52,479 nucleotides of DNA from an uncultured Clostridium sp. (GCA_946500265.1 CAMMVE010000008.1:1-52479), one strand, 5' to 3'. Shown: positions 9,744 through 19,130, counted from the first letter of the stretch. Notes: generated from the sequence alone by a model not told the origin. Numbers and translations are program-made.

Positions 9744-10559
9744 TTGAACGAGAAAATCAAAATTTTAGTATCAGATGACAACCAAGACTTTGCAAAAACG
9801 TTAGTAAATTATTTATCAAAAGATGAAGACCTAGAAGTAGTAGGTATAGCAAGAGATGGGCAAGATGCGTATAACAAAATTAAAGAATTTAAGCCAGATG
9901 TAGCATTACTGGATATTATAATGCCGCATTTAGACGGATTAGGAGTATTGGAGAGAGTAAATTCTTCAGATTTAGAGAAAAAACCTATGTGTATTATTTT
10001 ATCAGCAGTCGGACAAGATAAAATTACACAAAGAGCCATTGAATTAGGGGCACAATATTATATAGTTAAGCCATTTGATATCGGAATATTAGTTAAAAGA
10101 ATTAAAGAGTTAAAATATTATCAACCAAATCATAATTCAAATATAATTAGTAAAGAAATTAAATCTAAATATATAGAAATATCCCCAGTAAACGAAAAAA
10201 GTAAAGAAAATTTAGAAGCATTAGTAACAAATATTATTCATGAAATAGGTGTTCCGGCACATATTAAAGGATACCAATATTTGCGTGAAGCAATAATAAT
10301 GGTAGTTAGTAATGTAGATATACTAAACCAAATTACAAAGCAATTATATCCAGATATTGCAATAAAATATCACACAACACCAAGCCGTGTAGAGCGTGCT
10401 ATTCGCCATGCAATAGAAGTAGCATGGGGCAGAGGTAGACAAGATGTGGTAGAAAGAATATTTGGCTATACTGTATCAGCAGCCAAAGGAAAGCCAACGA
10501 ATAGTGAATTTATCGCAATGATAGCTGATAAATTGAGGCTTGAATTAAAGAGTGCGTAA
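9744..10559 (+). CDS. spo0A: Spo0A, master regulator of sporulation; 3' end supplied by an integrated element
   Basis: 271-aa response regulator starting at TTG 9744 behind AGGGGGA. The receiver domain has the acidic pair D11/D12 and phosphorylated Asp57 (ALLDIIMP). The C-terminal DNA-binding domain runs from about residue 155 ([17 protein letters not shown] ... [16 protein letters not shown] ... [19 protein letters not shown]). The last 58 codons (10385-10556) follow a 23-bp sequence repeated at 29447. A second, synonymous copy of the same 58 codons lies after that repeat at 29470-29644. So the 3' end now in use came with the integrated element and keeps the protein unchanged: I count 21 base differences and no amino-acid difference. 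Confidence 0.97.
   Translation: MNEKIKILVSDDNQDFAKTLVNYLSKDEDLEVVGIARDGQDAYNKIKEFKPDVALLDIIMPHLDGLGVLERVNSSDLEKKPMCIILSAVGQDKITQRAIELGAQYYIVKPFDIGILVKRIKELKYYQPNHNSNIISKEIKSKYIEISPVNEKSKENLEALVTNIIHEIGVPAHIKGYQYLREAIIMVVSNVDILNQITKQLYPDIAIKYHTTPSRVERAIRHAIEVAWGRGRQDVVERIFGYTVSAAKGKPTNSEFIAMIADKLRLELKSA
10362..10384 (+). repeat. left attachment core (attL) inside spo0A
   Basis: A 23-bp sequence beginning ATAAAATATC and ending AACACCAAG is identical to 29447-29469. Upstream of both copies the sequences diverge at once. Downstream they encode the same amino acids with different codons. This fits the crossover core of a tyrosine recombinase. Confidence 0.85.
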
Positions 10560-10617
10560 GATATGCTCGAAAGCATTGCAAGAGTAAGAAAGCATAGAAA
10601 ATAAAAATCTGCTCTGA

Positions 10618-10702
10618 TTGCAATAAATTGCATAAAAAACGAAATAGAATAGAAAAAAATTCGCGAGTATTGCAATGAACTATTTTAAGCGATAGCAATA
10701 AA
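10618..10702. promoter_or_regulatory. candidate recombinase arm sites near the left end
   Basis: Three related direct repeats occur between spo0A and the recombinase gene: TTGCAATAAA (10618), TTGCAATGAA (10670) and TAGCAATAAA (10693). GCAATAAAC also occurs near the right end at 29374. Their position on both flanks of the cores suggests recombinase arm-binding sites. This is inference. Confidence 0.35.
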
Positions 10703-10785
10703 CTAAAAAATTTATTGGCTATGAAATATGGAAAAAATTTCCTCTTTATGTTTATTAAACAATAAATGTAAGGAGGAATTTTTGT

Positions 10786-11769
10786 ATGGAAAAAATTGAT
10801 TTAGAAATTGATGATTTTATTAATTATTGCTCATACAAAGGGCTAGCACCAAAGACTTATGCGAGTTATGAACAATCACTACGACTTTTAGTTATTTATT
10901 TAAAGGAAAAATTTGAGATAACAAAGACAGACCAAGTAAAAGAAAAACATTTAAAGGACTATATTGAGAATTTGAAAGAAAGAGGCAAATATACTGTAGT
11001 CTATAATGAAAAGTCCAAAAAGATAAATAATCCACAAAATAGAGGAGACTTTGGAAAAAAGGTAGAATTGGTTACAATAAATAATTATACAAGGAATATG
11101 AGAGTATATTTCAATTATATGTACGATAATAGACTTATAAAACAAAATCCTATGAAGAATATAAAAACAATAAAGACACCTAGAAAAGTAAAGGACTATT
11201 TGGAAGATGATATGTTCAATAGATTATTAAAATGCTTTGATTTGTCAAAATTCCATGAATATAGAGATTATGTGATAACAGAGTTAATATTTGATACAGG
11301 CATGAGAATTGGAGAATGTTTGTCAATTAGAGATGAAACAGACATAAATTTTACAGAAAGAACAATATTTTTACCTGCCGAAAATACAAAAGGAAAGAAA
11401 GATAGATATGTTTTCTTTTCAGTACAAATGGCAACAGAATTAAAAAGATGGTTACAGTATCGTGATAGATATAAAGATAGTGAATACTGTTTTTGCACAA
11501 TAAGAGGTACACAATTACATGAAAGAAGTTTTGAAAGTAATTTTACTGTATATGGAGAAAGAATTGGAAAAAAGGACATACACCCACATATGCTTAGAAA
11601 TAACTTTGCAAAAAGATTTTTAATGAATGGTGGAGATATTTATACATTATCAAAAATTTTAGGACATAGTTCAGTAAAGGTAACAGAGGAGTGCTATTTA
11701 GACTTAGAGACAGAAGATTTAAGGAGAAAGTATCAAAGGTACTCGCCACTAATGAATATGAAAAAATAA
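10786..11769 (+). CDS. tyrosine recombinase/integrase, probable integrase for the spo0A site
   Basis: 327 aa. N-terminal SAM-like core-binding domain (about residues 5-125), then the catalytic domain with Arg in GMRIGECL, Lys in TKGKKDR, the HxxR box HPHMLRNNF, His in LGHSS and the nucleophile Tyr in ECYLDL. It starts at ATG 10786 behind TAAGGAGGA. As the first gene inside the left boundary, about 400 bp from the core, it is the best candidate for the enzyme acting at spo0A. Confidence 0.92.
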   Translation: MEKIDLEIDDFINYCSYKGLAPKTYASYEQSLRLLVIYLKEKFEITKTDQVKEKHLKDYIENLKERGKYTVVYNEKSKKINNPQNRGDFGKKVELVTINNYTRNMRVYFNYMYDNRLIKQNPMKNIKTIKTPRKVKDYLEDDMFNRLLKCFDLSKFHEYRDYVITELIFDTGMRIGECLSIRDETDINFTERTIFLPAENTKGKKDRYVFFSVQMATELKRWLQYRDRYKDSEYCFCTIRGTQLHERSFESNFTVYGERIGKKDIHPHMLRNNFAKRFLMNGGDIYTLSKILGHSSVKVTEECYLDLETEDLRRKYQRYSPLMNMKK

Positions 11770-11814
11770 AAAGAAGAATGATATGTATTTTATTTTTACA
11801 TATCATTCTTCTTT
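11770..11814. terminator. bidirectional terminator between convergent genes
   Basis: A perfect 18-bp stem (AAAGAAGAATGATATGTA at 11770-11787, its complement at 11797-11814) with a 9-nt loop. A- and T-rich flanks let it serve both strands. It overlaps the last codons of the minus-strand gene. Confidence 0.75.
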
Positions 11815-12519
11815 AAATGGGTCAATTTTAAGAAATTCCTCAAATTCATTAAGCATTTCTTTATTTACTTTACTAGCATTTTTTAATTCTAAAGCTTTAT
11901 CATTCCATGAATAAAAGGTTTCAGGAGGATATTTTTGAGGGTTTCGCTCTATTCTTTTATTATATTTATTGTATATTTTGTAATATTCTTTCAATATAGG
12001 GCTATTAGCTACTTTTTCAGAATAAACAATATTATTATGAATCACACTACAGGTAGTAGAACAAAAAGCACTTCTTCCTAATGTGTGAGTCAGCATATAC
12101 TTGCCACATCCTTCACAAATAGAAACAAAATTTTCGCCAAAAAAGAAACAAAAATAATCGTATAATAAAAAGTCTTGAAGTGAAGGAAAAGTTAAAAAAG
12201 TGGAATCCTCATTTATAGAATATTTAATTTTTACATTGTATGGGGCTTGTAGAATTTTTTTTACTTTTTCATTTTCTAATGCTCTTTTTTTAATACTTTG
12301 GGCAATACATAAAAGACATTCTTCATACACAGCCTTAAATAAGTCAGCTAATTTTTTCTTAGATTCTTCACTAGTTTTGTTATTAAAGTCATTAATAAAA
12401 CTTGCGTTTTCATGAGCTTTTTGAAATATATAGTTTAAAAAAATTAATGATAACTCTCCATATTTATAATTATTTTTCTTATATGTGAAAGTCTCATCAT
12501 CATTCAAAGAAATAGTCAT
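11803..12519 (-). CDS. zinc-ribbon protein of mobile elements (DUF6076-like), function unknown
   Basis: 238 aa from the preferred ATG at 12519, which has GGAGG five bases upstream (an in-frame ATG at 12531 lacks a site). The recognisable part is a zinc-binding motif C-x2-C-x14-C-x3-C (CEGCGKYMLTH ... AFCSTTC), resembling CGNR/DUF6076-type zinc fingers. The N-terminal half is helical with no motif I know. It is convergent with the integrase and divergent from the next gene, sharing an operator-like intergenic region. It may be a regulator or nucleic-acid-binding factor of the element. Confidence 0.7.
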   Translation of the reverse strand: MTISLNDDETFTYKKNNYKYGELSLIFLNYIFQKAHENASFINDFNNKTSEESKKKLADLFKAVYEECLLCIAQSIKKRALENEKVKKILQAPYNVKIKYSINEDSTFLTFPSLQDFLLYDYFCFFFGENFVSICEGCGKYMLTHTLGRSAFCSTTCSVIHNNIVYSEKVANSPILKEYYKIYNKYNKRIERNPQKYPPETFYSWNDKALELKNASKVNKEMLNEFEEFLKIDPFKEE

Positions 12520-12540
12520 TTTTACCTCCATAAAATGTAT

Positions 12541-12569
12541 AAAATACTTTCTGACAAAATTTTTGTCAA
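12541..12569 (-). promoter_or_regulatory. promoter with internal palindromic operator
   Basis: On the minus strand, TTGACA (12569-12564) and TATTTT (12546-12541) have a 17-nt spacer. The palindrome GACAAAATTTTTGTC (12553-12567) fills that spacer and overlaps the -35, so a repressor bound there would block this promoter. Confidence 0.5.
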
Positions 12570-12634
12570 AAAATATTTGTCATAGACATTATAGCACTAC
12601 AAGGATTAAAATAGCAATACGGGAGGTGAGAAAA

Positions 12635-12943
12635 ATGATTTATAAAACGATAGCTATTTTAGAAAATAATGAAAGGGCATTTGTTCAAGATTTATTATTG
12701 AATATTAATAATGAAGAAGACGACAACAAAATGCTTTCAGGTGAAAATGTAGCTGTAATTACAAAGAGGCTGATAGACAGATACAAAATTAACTTCGCAG
12801 AATTTATGTATCAATTGCAAAATGAAGAACTTATTGAATTTTGCCATAACAATGGACTTGATAAGTTGTACAGTAATAAATTGCTAAAATCCTTAAAAGA
12901 TGCATTGCTTATGGCTTATAGTAAGCTGATTAGTGGTACATGA
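12635..12943 (+). CDS. small hypothetical protein of the element
   Basis: 102 aa, starting at ATG 12635 with a strong GGGAGGTGAG site. The longer in-frame reading from 12485 overlaps the divergent promoter and is unlikely. The protein is charged and helical (MIYKTIAILENNERAFVQDL ...) with no motif I recognise. It is divergent from the zinc-ribbon gene and is followed by its own terminator, so it is probably a separate transcription unit. Confidence 0.65.
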   Translation: MIYKTIAILENNERAFVQDLLLNINNEEDDNKMLSGENVAVITKRLIDRYKINFAEFMYQLQNEELIEFCHNNGLDKLYSNKLLKSLKDALLMAYSKLISGT

Positions 12944-12951
12944 GGCTAAAA

Positions 12952-12976
12952 AAAATGGCTTATATTAAGCCATTTT
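12952..12976 (+). terminator. intrinsic terminator
   Basis: AAAATGGCTTA (12952-12962) pairs with TAAGCCATTTT (12966-12976) around a 3-nt loop. Confidence 0.75.
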
Positions 12977-12984
12977 CAAAAATA

Positions 12985-13042
12985 CAAAAGAAACTTTTAT
13001 ATTTTACTAACAAAACCATTTTAATATAATAAGTTTCTTTTG
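12985..13042. repeat. 12-bp inverted repeat upstream of the replication-type genes
   Basis: CAAAAGAAACTT (12985-12996) and AAGTTTCTTTTG (13031-13042) are perfect complements 34 nt apart, just before the 13071 gene. This could be an operator, an RNA stem in the leader, or part of a replication site. I cannot choose between them. Confidence 0.45.
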
Positions 13043-13070
13043 TCAAACAAAAATAAAGGAGAATGATAAA

Positions 13071-13670
13071 ATGGAAAAAGAATGTAAAAAGGAAAAAATT
13101 GAGTTTTATGCAAAAACTACACTGTTATCGAGAGGTTGGACTGAAAGAAGTATAGATGAATTATTACCCCCTCCAAAGTTGGTAGATAATCCTCATTATA
13201 AGTGTGCAGCCCCCATGCAATTATGGGATAAAAAAATAGTACACCAAAAAGAACGCACAAAAAAATTCAAGATGTATGCTGAAAAGAAAGCAAAAAGAAG
13301 TAAGGCAATGCAAAAAGTTATAGAGAAAAAGAAGGACGAAACAATAGAAATTGCTGAATGTCTAGACATAACTGTAAAAAGAATAGATTTTAATGAATTA
13401 AGAAAATTAGCTTTATTAGATAAGGAAATTTGGTATGAAGTGACAGGACAATATTGGCGAGCACCACTTGTTCACTTTGCTGATGAAGCCACTATAACTA
13501 GATGGGAGTTAAACTACATACGACATAATTTGACCAATTATGATGAGGAGTTAGAAAAGCTAAGAGGTAGAATTGGAAAAGATATAGCATATTGCCATTA
13601 CAAAGATATACTGATGGATAAAATTTATGAAGTATATCCAGAATTTATGCAAGAGGAGGAGCAAGCATAG
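13071..13670 (+). CDS. hypothetical protein with RGWT..NPHYKCAAPM motif
   Basis: 199 aa after AAAGGAGAA. The N-terminal block SRGWTERSIDELLPPPKLVDNPHY followed by AAPMQLW resembles a motif I have seen in uncharacterised proteins of actinobacterial and clostridial mobile elements. The middle is lysine-rich and the C-terminus acidic and helical. Function unknown. It ends one base before the DnaB-like gene's ATG, whose ribosome site lies inside this gene, so the two are translationally linked and may work together in element replication. Confidence 0.7.
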   Translation: MEKECKKEKIEFYAKTTLLSRGWTERSIDELLPPPKLVDNPHYKCAAPMQLWDKKIVHQKERTKKFKMYAEKKAKRSKAMQKVIEKKKDETIEIAECLDITVKRIDFNELRKLALLDKEIWYEVTGQYWRAPLVHFADEATITRWELNYIRHNLTNYDEELEKLRGRIGKDIAYCHYKDILMDKIYEVYPEFMQEEEQA

Positions 13671-13671
13671 A

Positions 13672-15465
13672 ATGAAAAAAACAAGTATGAAAAAAGAATT
13701 AAAAAAGCAACTTGAGGAAGACAGTTACAAAAAATATTGTAGGGGCAGATTCTATAACATTTGTCAATATAGATATCCAGACAAAGAAGAATTTAAAAGT
13801 TGGTTATATAAATTATATCAAAAAAAATATGGAACAATTAGTAATAATTACTTAGACAATGAAGATATTGAAGAAAAAAAAGAGCAACTTTACAGGGAGA
13901 AACAGAATTTGATTAACAATTATAAATATGAAAAAAATAAAATAGAAAAAATAGTAAAACAAAAAAATAAATTCTATGAAAATTCTTTTGGTGTGCCAGA
14001 TGAAAAAATAAACGAATTTATTGATAATGCCGAAAATCAGTCAAATTATCCATATGACTTAATAGACACTCAAGACGAAATCACTTTCATCGGCTATTTG
14101 ATTACTAACTCTGAAATTAGGCAGAACTATATTGAAGATATTAATATATATTTCTTTGCCATACCTAAAATGTCAAACATATATTCTTTATTAAAAAAAT
14201 ATAACGGCTCTGAAAGTAACCTGTCAGAATATCTTATTCAAGAAGGAGTTACAGCTGATGAAATAGAATGTATTTTAAAAATTATGGAAGACAGTAATAT
14301 GGATATAGATAGTATTTACCTACTTCTTTTGAAATATGACATTTTAAGAGACTATAATAGAAATGCCATTAACCCAGCAACAAGAGATTTCATATGTGAA
14401 GTACCATATTTATATGGTTTTTCAAATTATAGTATTGAGGAACTAGATACTTATTTAGAAACCGCTATAGAAACTATTGAAAAAGAGTATAGCAATGATT
14501 ACAAGCTCAAAAAAGACTACAAAATCATTACACCCATAGATTTAGATTTGCCTCATCTTTTTAATGAAGATACAAAAATAGAAAACTTTGGTACTGAAAT
14601 ACCATTTCCAATAATTAACAAATGCATTTACGGCTTGAGATTAGGTACTTTTTTGGGAATTGGTATGCTTTCAAATGCTGGAAAAACAAGATTTATGACA
14701 AATTTAATAGCTCATTTAGTCTTGGTAGAAGATAAGAAAGTACATATAATTCTAAATGAAACGACAGAAGATGACTTTAGTATGTGTATTATTACTAGCT
14801 TTTTGAATAACAGAGACATTCAAGAAAAATATGATTTTTCCTTTAATATTCCTGAAAGGGATATTAGAAATATTAAAAATTTAAAAGGAGAAAATAGACA
14901 AGAATTCCCTAAATTAATAAAAATGCTAGAAGAAAAAATCAATAAAAATTTGTGTGTGCAGATAACAGATAATTATACAGACACAGACCTAAAAAATATG
15001 ATTATTCAAGGACATTTTAGCTTTGGAACAGAATATGTGTTTTATGATACTTTAAAAGCAAGTGCAGAATCTATGAATGTAACAGATGACTTAAAAAAGA
15101 CAGCAACTCTATTATCTGAAATTGCAAAAAAACATCAAATATTCATAGCTTGTTCTTTCCAATTAACTGATGACACGATAAAAACAGCACCTGAACTAAT
15201 TAACAGACTAAATATTGCAAATTCAAAGCAAATTTACCATGTTATGGATACAGTAATACTTTTTAAGGAAATAGACAAAAAAGATTATAGTAAATATGCT
15301 TTTGTAAAATATAAAGAAACACAACCGCAGTCACTAGAACACGCTAAGAGATATTATGCTTGCGTCTTGAACAAAAATAGAGTTGGAGAAAAACTAACCT
15401 TAATTTTTGAAGTCGATTTAGATTTAAATGTGTGGAAGGAACTAGGAAAATTATTAAAAAAATAA
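13672..15465 (+). CDS. DnaB/RecA-fold ATPase (replicative-helicase-like)
   Basis: 597 aa from ATG 13672, with GAGGAGGA inside the preceding gene. The N-terminal half (to about residue 320) is charged, helical and not recognisable. The C-terminal half is a RecA-fold ATPase of the DnaB/gp4 type: Walker A GMLSNAGKTRF (about 330-340), LNETTEDDF after it, a Walker B-like YVFYDTLK (about 455), and ACSFQLTDD then ANSKQIYHVMD, which match DnaB-like motifs for strand H3/H4. It is probably a helicase or loader used to replicate or maintain the element. The N-terminus is unlike chromosomal DnaB. Confidence 0.8.
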   Translation: MKKTSMKKELKKQLEEDSYKKYCRGRFYNICQYRYPDKEEFKSWLYKLYQKKYGTISNNYLDNEDIEEKKEQLYREKQNLINNYKYEKNKIEKIVKQKNKFYENSFGVPDEKINEFIDNAENQSNYPYDLIDTQDEITFIGYLITNSEIRQNYIEDINIYFFAIPKMSNIYSLLKKYNGSESNLSEYLIQEGVTADEIECILKIMEDSNMDIDSIYLLLLKYDILRDYNRNAINPATRDFICEVPYLYGFSNYSIEELDTYLETAIETIEKEYSNDYKLKKDYKIITPIDLDLPHLFNEDTKIENFGTEIPFPIINKCIYGLRLGTFLGIGMLSNAGKTRFMTNLIAHLVLVEDKKVHIILNETTEDDFSMCIITSFLNNRDIQEKYDFSFNIPERDIRNIKNLKGENRQEFPKLIKMLEEKINKNLCVQITDNYTDTDLKNMIIQGHFSFGTEYVFYDTLKASAESMNVTDDLKKTATLLSEIAKKHQIFIACSFQLTDDTIKTAPELINRLNIANSKQIYHVMDTVILFKEIDKKDYSKYAFVKYKETQPQSLEHAKRYYACVLNKNRVGEKLTLIFEVDLDLNVWKELGKLLKK

Positions 15466-15478
15466 TTGTTAGTTAGTA

Positions 15479-15512
15479 GGGGCACTCTCCCCTTTAGAGG
15501 GGGAGTAGCCCC
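15479..15512 (+). terminator. GC-rich hairpin after the DnaB-like gene
   Basis: GGGGC (15479-15483) pairs with GCCCC (15508-15512), with an inner CTCTCCCC/GGGGGAG stem. There is no T-tract, so it may stabilise the mRNA 3' end rather than terminate. Confidence 0.5.
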
Positions 15513-15544
15513 TTAACTAAATAAGACCTGTATATATAGATGAA

Positions 15545-15590
15545 TTTTCGCATTATAAATATATATTATTATATAAATATAGTGCGAAAA
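15545..15590 (+). promoter_or_regulatory. hairpin abutting the ribosome site of the helicase-like gene
   Basis: TTTTCGCA (15545-15552) pairs with TGCGAAAA (15583-15590), with AT-rich pairing inside. The AGGAGG ribosome site (15591-15596) starts at the next base, so folding could modulate initiation at ATG 15601. Confidence 0.45.
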
Positions 15591-15600
15591 AGGAGGCAAA

Positions 15601-17634
15601 ATGAGTAAGTATGAAGTAGTTAAAGGATTTATTGAAAATATGAAAAAATTATATTCTGTTACATATACAGATAAACAAATAAGAAACTTGGAGATATTAT
15701 ATGAAGCTTTAGAAAGCAAAAGTACTATAGCCAATATAATACCTATTCCAATGGGAGAAGGAAAAAGTATGTTTATTGAATATTATTGCAGATATAAATA
15801 TGATACTGACCAGGATTTTTCAGCAGTAATCGTAAAATCAAAAATATATGAGGCTGATGAATTTTGCAGTAATATGGGGGTAAAAGATAGCAATAGTGCA
15901 TTATTATATGAAATTCTTGGCAAAACAGATTATTATGGCTCGATAATGACTTTTAATGGAAATCCTATGTATGAGTTTCCTAAATATAATAATTTGAAGG
16001 CATTAGCATTAAAAGGATTTAATTTTGCATATTGTATAAAATACAAAGATATAAATTCTAAAGCTAAAGAAAAATATTATGGAGATGCTTTAATTGCAAC
16101 GGACTATGATAGTAGGTTATGTTTAAATTGTGAGAAACATTGCCCAATAAAAAAGTTAAAATATCATATAAAAAAATTTAGAGTGATAGCAATAACACAT
16201 AATAGATTATTTTGGAGTAATTCCCAAAAAGAGATTTTAGAAAATGTGCTTTACTACGAAAATGAAAAAGGAGAATTGCTCAAAAGAAAATTGCTAATTA
16301 TTGATGAAAAAATTTCAATGTTTTATAGGGAAGTATTAAAGCTCACAGATTTTACTAAGTTAGAAAATTTTATTAACAATAGCAATGTACCAGCTAATGA
16401 CAAAAAGTTAATAAAAAAATTTAAAAAGGAGATAAATAATTTAGAGTTCGGACAAAACAACAATGACTTTAAAATTGTAGACAATAAAATAAACATAACA
16501 GATAAATTCTCTGAAAAATTGTCAAAACAAATTTTTAAAAATGAAGAATGTAAAGAACTAGAAACAACTATTTCTTTTTTAGAAAAAATGGGAAATTTTC
16601 CAAAAATAATGACATACATTAATAAAAATCAAAGTCCTAAAAATGACAACAGAGAAATAAGTATAGCAAAGTATTTAGATTTAAGTAATTATAGCCAATA
16701 TTTTGAAAACACAGTAGTAACAGACGCAACAAGTATCATAGATATAGAATATGATAAGTCAAAAGCGGTTATAAATAAAGACATAAACATAATTAAAAAG
16801 TCAATTAATTGCTTTATTCCTACAAAATTGTCCAGTTTTAGTAAACAAGCAACCAAGAATAATTATAACATCAATATAGAAAATATAGGTAAAGAGTGTA
16901 CTAGCATTATAAAACAAAACTCTGAAATTAAAACTCTTATACTAACTTATAAATGGTTATATAATGAAAGTGATAATTTTTTCCAAGATATTGAAAAAAA
17001 TATAATGGCTGAGAAAGAGTCATATAGAATAATTTATTTTGGCGAATTTACGACAGGGGTAAATTTTTTATCTAATTATCAAAATATTATCTTTATCGGA
17101 CAATTAAGAAAAGGCTCATTTTATGAGAAAACAAAAGAATTTATTTTGGATAATAATTTTACTCAAGAAGAAATTAGATATAATGAATTTTTGCTAGATA
17201 TGATACAACAAATTGGAAGAACATCTTATAGGAAAGGGATTACTCCAAATGTTTTTATTTTTGAAAAAGAGGAAATAGTAAATAATCTAATTGAAGGACT
17301 TACAGCTTTTTTTAATGTAAATCTTTTTAAATATGAAAACAATTATCTATGGCGAGAAAGAAAAAAGAGAAATGACGGCAAATGTAAAAAGAATTCTTGG
17401 TATTGGAAATTTTTAGTTTTTGTAGACAAAGAAAGTAAAAAATTGGGCATGGATAAAAAAATATATAAGCTAGAAGATATTAAAAAAGCTATTGGTTATA
17501 ATATGAAAGACTGTAAAAAGGCTTTTTTAGATAAAGCAACTAACTTTATAGATTATAATAAAAAGGAAAAGACAGTTGTCATTGATTTTGAAAAAGCTAA
17601 ATATGATATTCAATTTAATGAAATAGATACTTAA
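15601..17634 (+). CDS. SF2 helicase-like protein with Cys cluster
   Basis: 677 aa after AGGAGG. Helicase-like features: Walker A PMGEGKSMF (about residue 50), motif II-like LLIIDEKIS (about 233), and a motif VI-like QQIGRTSYRKG (about 537) preceded by FGEFTTGVNFLSNYQNIIFIG. Between motifs I and II are Cys in FAYC (about 145) and LCLNCEKHC (about 173-181), giving four cysteines placed as in Fe-S helicases of the XPD/DinG type. That makes an iron-sulphur cluster plausible, but the spacing is not canonical. It lies in the same orientation as the DnaB-like gene and suggests a dedicated replication or maintenance module. Confidence 0.72.
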   Translation: MSKYEVVKGFIENMKKLYSVTYTDKQIRNLEILYEALESKSTIANIIPIPMGEGKSMFIEYYCRYKYDTDQDFSAVIVKSKIYEADEFCSNMGVKDSNSALLYEILGKTDYYGSIMTFNGNPMYEFPKYNNLKALALKGFNFAYCIKYKDINSKAKEKYYGDALIATDYDSRLCLNCEKHCPIKKLKYHIKKFRVIAITHNRLFWSNSQKEILENVLYYENEKGELLKRKLLIIDEKISMFYREVLKLTDFTKLENFINNSNVPANDKKLIKKFKKEINNLEFGQNNNDFKIVDNKINITDKFSEKLSKQIFKNEECKELETTISFLEKMGNFPKIMTYINKNQSPKNDNREISIAKYLDLSNYSQYFENTVVTDATSIIDIEYDKSKAVINKDINIIKKSINCFIPTKLSSFSKQATKNNYNINIENIGKECTSIIKQNSEIKTLILTYKWLYNESDNFFQDIEKNIMAEKESYRIIYFGEFTTGVNFLSNYQNIIFIGQLRKGSFYEKTKEFILDNNFTQEEIRYNEFLLDMIQQIGRTSYRKGITPNVFIFEKEEIVNNLIEGLTAFFNVNLFKYENNYLWRERKKRNDGKCKKNSWYWKFLVFVDKESKKLGMDKKIYKLEDIKKAIGYNMKDCKKAFLDKATNFIDYNKKEKTVVIDFEKAKYDIQFNEIDT

Positions 17635-17637
17635 AAT

Positions 17638-17672
17638 GGGTGGTATATTATTAATAATATGCCCCCTACTTT
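17638..17672 (+). terminator. terminator of the helicase operon
   Basis: GGGTGGTATATTATT (from 17638) folds back on AATAATATGCCCCC (to 17666) and is followed by TACTTTTT. Confidence 0.7.
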
Positions 17673-18924
17673 TTAAAATTACTCATTTTGAATCTGCGCA
17701 AAAATAGAAAATTGAAATTTTTAAATCTAGGCATTTTGATTAGAACATTTTATATATTAATTTATTTTAGAGTATTTTACTATGTTGTTTCTATGGAGTT
17801 CAAAAATTGAAATTTAGTGTGTATCACTTGATAGTATATCTACAATAATATCAAAATATTGGTAGGCTTTTCCACGATTTATGAACGATATTTTTCTATT
17901 GTTGCTTTATTGTTGTTGTCTTATCCCAAAATAAGAAGTTATGGAAAAGTAGATAAATAATAAAAATAATTATAATACTGTTATTATAGCTCAAAACAAT
18001 TATTTTAGTATTATCTATTAAAAAATAACACCAACTTTTGTAAATTAATTTAAAAGTATAAAAAAATAGAATTAGCAAGAGTTATATGGAGTTTGTTGTG
18101 TTGTTAGAAAATAACAATTTGTAAAAATTTAAGCATTATTTTTATTATTTGTATATAGTATTTACACAAAACTTACATTTGAAGAAATAAAAAACATTCA
18201 GCAATAGTACACTATAAATTTTTATAATTATATGAAGTTTATAGAATCTATGTTCAAAAAAGTAGTATGTATTAAAATTCAAAATACTGTAGTGTTTTTT
18301 AGTCACTAAAAGAGCCAATTATATAATAAGATAATATAATAACTTTACTACATTATTAATGTTATACTATTTTTATAGAGTTTATATACAACTATGCAAT
18401 GTGTATTTTATTTTTTAATTATTCTACAGACATTGAAAAAATATAGTTTTAAAAATATGCTAAAAACTAGCAAGAATAATAGATAAAGTAACTAAATGAG
18501 CATTAATACAATATTGATATGAAGATTCTATTTATTTTTCTAGTTTTTTAAGCTTTCAATAATTCAAATACTTATATCCTGTTGCTTTTTTATGATTTTC
18601 ATATTTAAACTTTAAAAGTTGCAAGAACATTAAAAATAAAAGACTTATATTATTATGACTTTATTATCTTTTTGTTTTAAAATAATGATTTCATAAATGT
18701 ACTAAATAATACTTATTTGATTTGCTATATGATATTAATATTAAAAGTAATAATATATGTAATATATACTTATTTTTGCTTGCTTAATAATAAAAAACAC
18801 TTAAATTTCAAATTCACTGGATAACAGAAAATTTGCGATATTATATACGAAAACTTGTGCTTTAACTTGATAATGTTTAAAACTTGAAACCGTTGAGGCT
18901 GTAAGAAAATATTTGATTTTTGTA
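17673..18924. other. 1.25-kb non-coding AT-rich stretch
   Basis: No open frame with a ribosome site on either strand, and no clear long repeat or iteron set by eye. It follows the two replication-type genes and precedes a structured leader. It could hold the element's replication origin or an unrecognised RNA, or be decayed sequence. Confidence 0.5.
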
Positions 18925-19094
18925 TTGACATTTTTTGAGAAATATGGTAACATCATTATAGTTCAAAAGAACAAAAAAACTTTCATAATGTATCAGTCGG
19001 CAAACTTATTACATTATGAAAGCCACATGAATATCTATGAAAGATATTACAAATATATGATAACATATTTTGCACTTATCTTTCAATAGGTATT
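18925..19094 (+). promoter_or_regulatory. promoter and structured mRNA leader
   Basis: TTGACA (18925-18930) and TAACAT (18948-18953) are 17 nt apart. The leader then contains GTTC-AAAA-GAAC (18961-18972) and a strong stem CTTTCATAATGTA (18980-18992) / TACATTATGAAAG (19010-19022) with a 17-nt loop reading TCAGTCGGCAAACTTAT. About 170 nt separates the start of transcription from ATG 19131. I recognise no known riboswitch class. Confidence 0.5.
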
Positions 19095-19130
19095 TTGAAA
19101 ATATTTTATAGAAAGGTAGGTGTTTTTATT

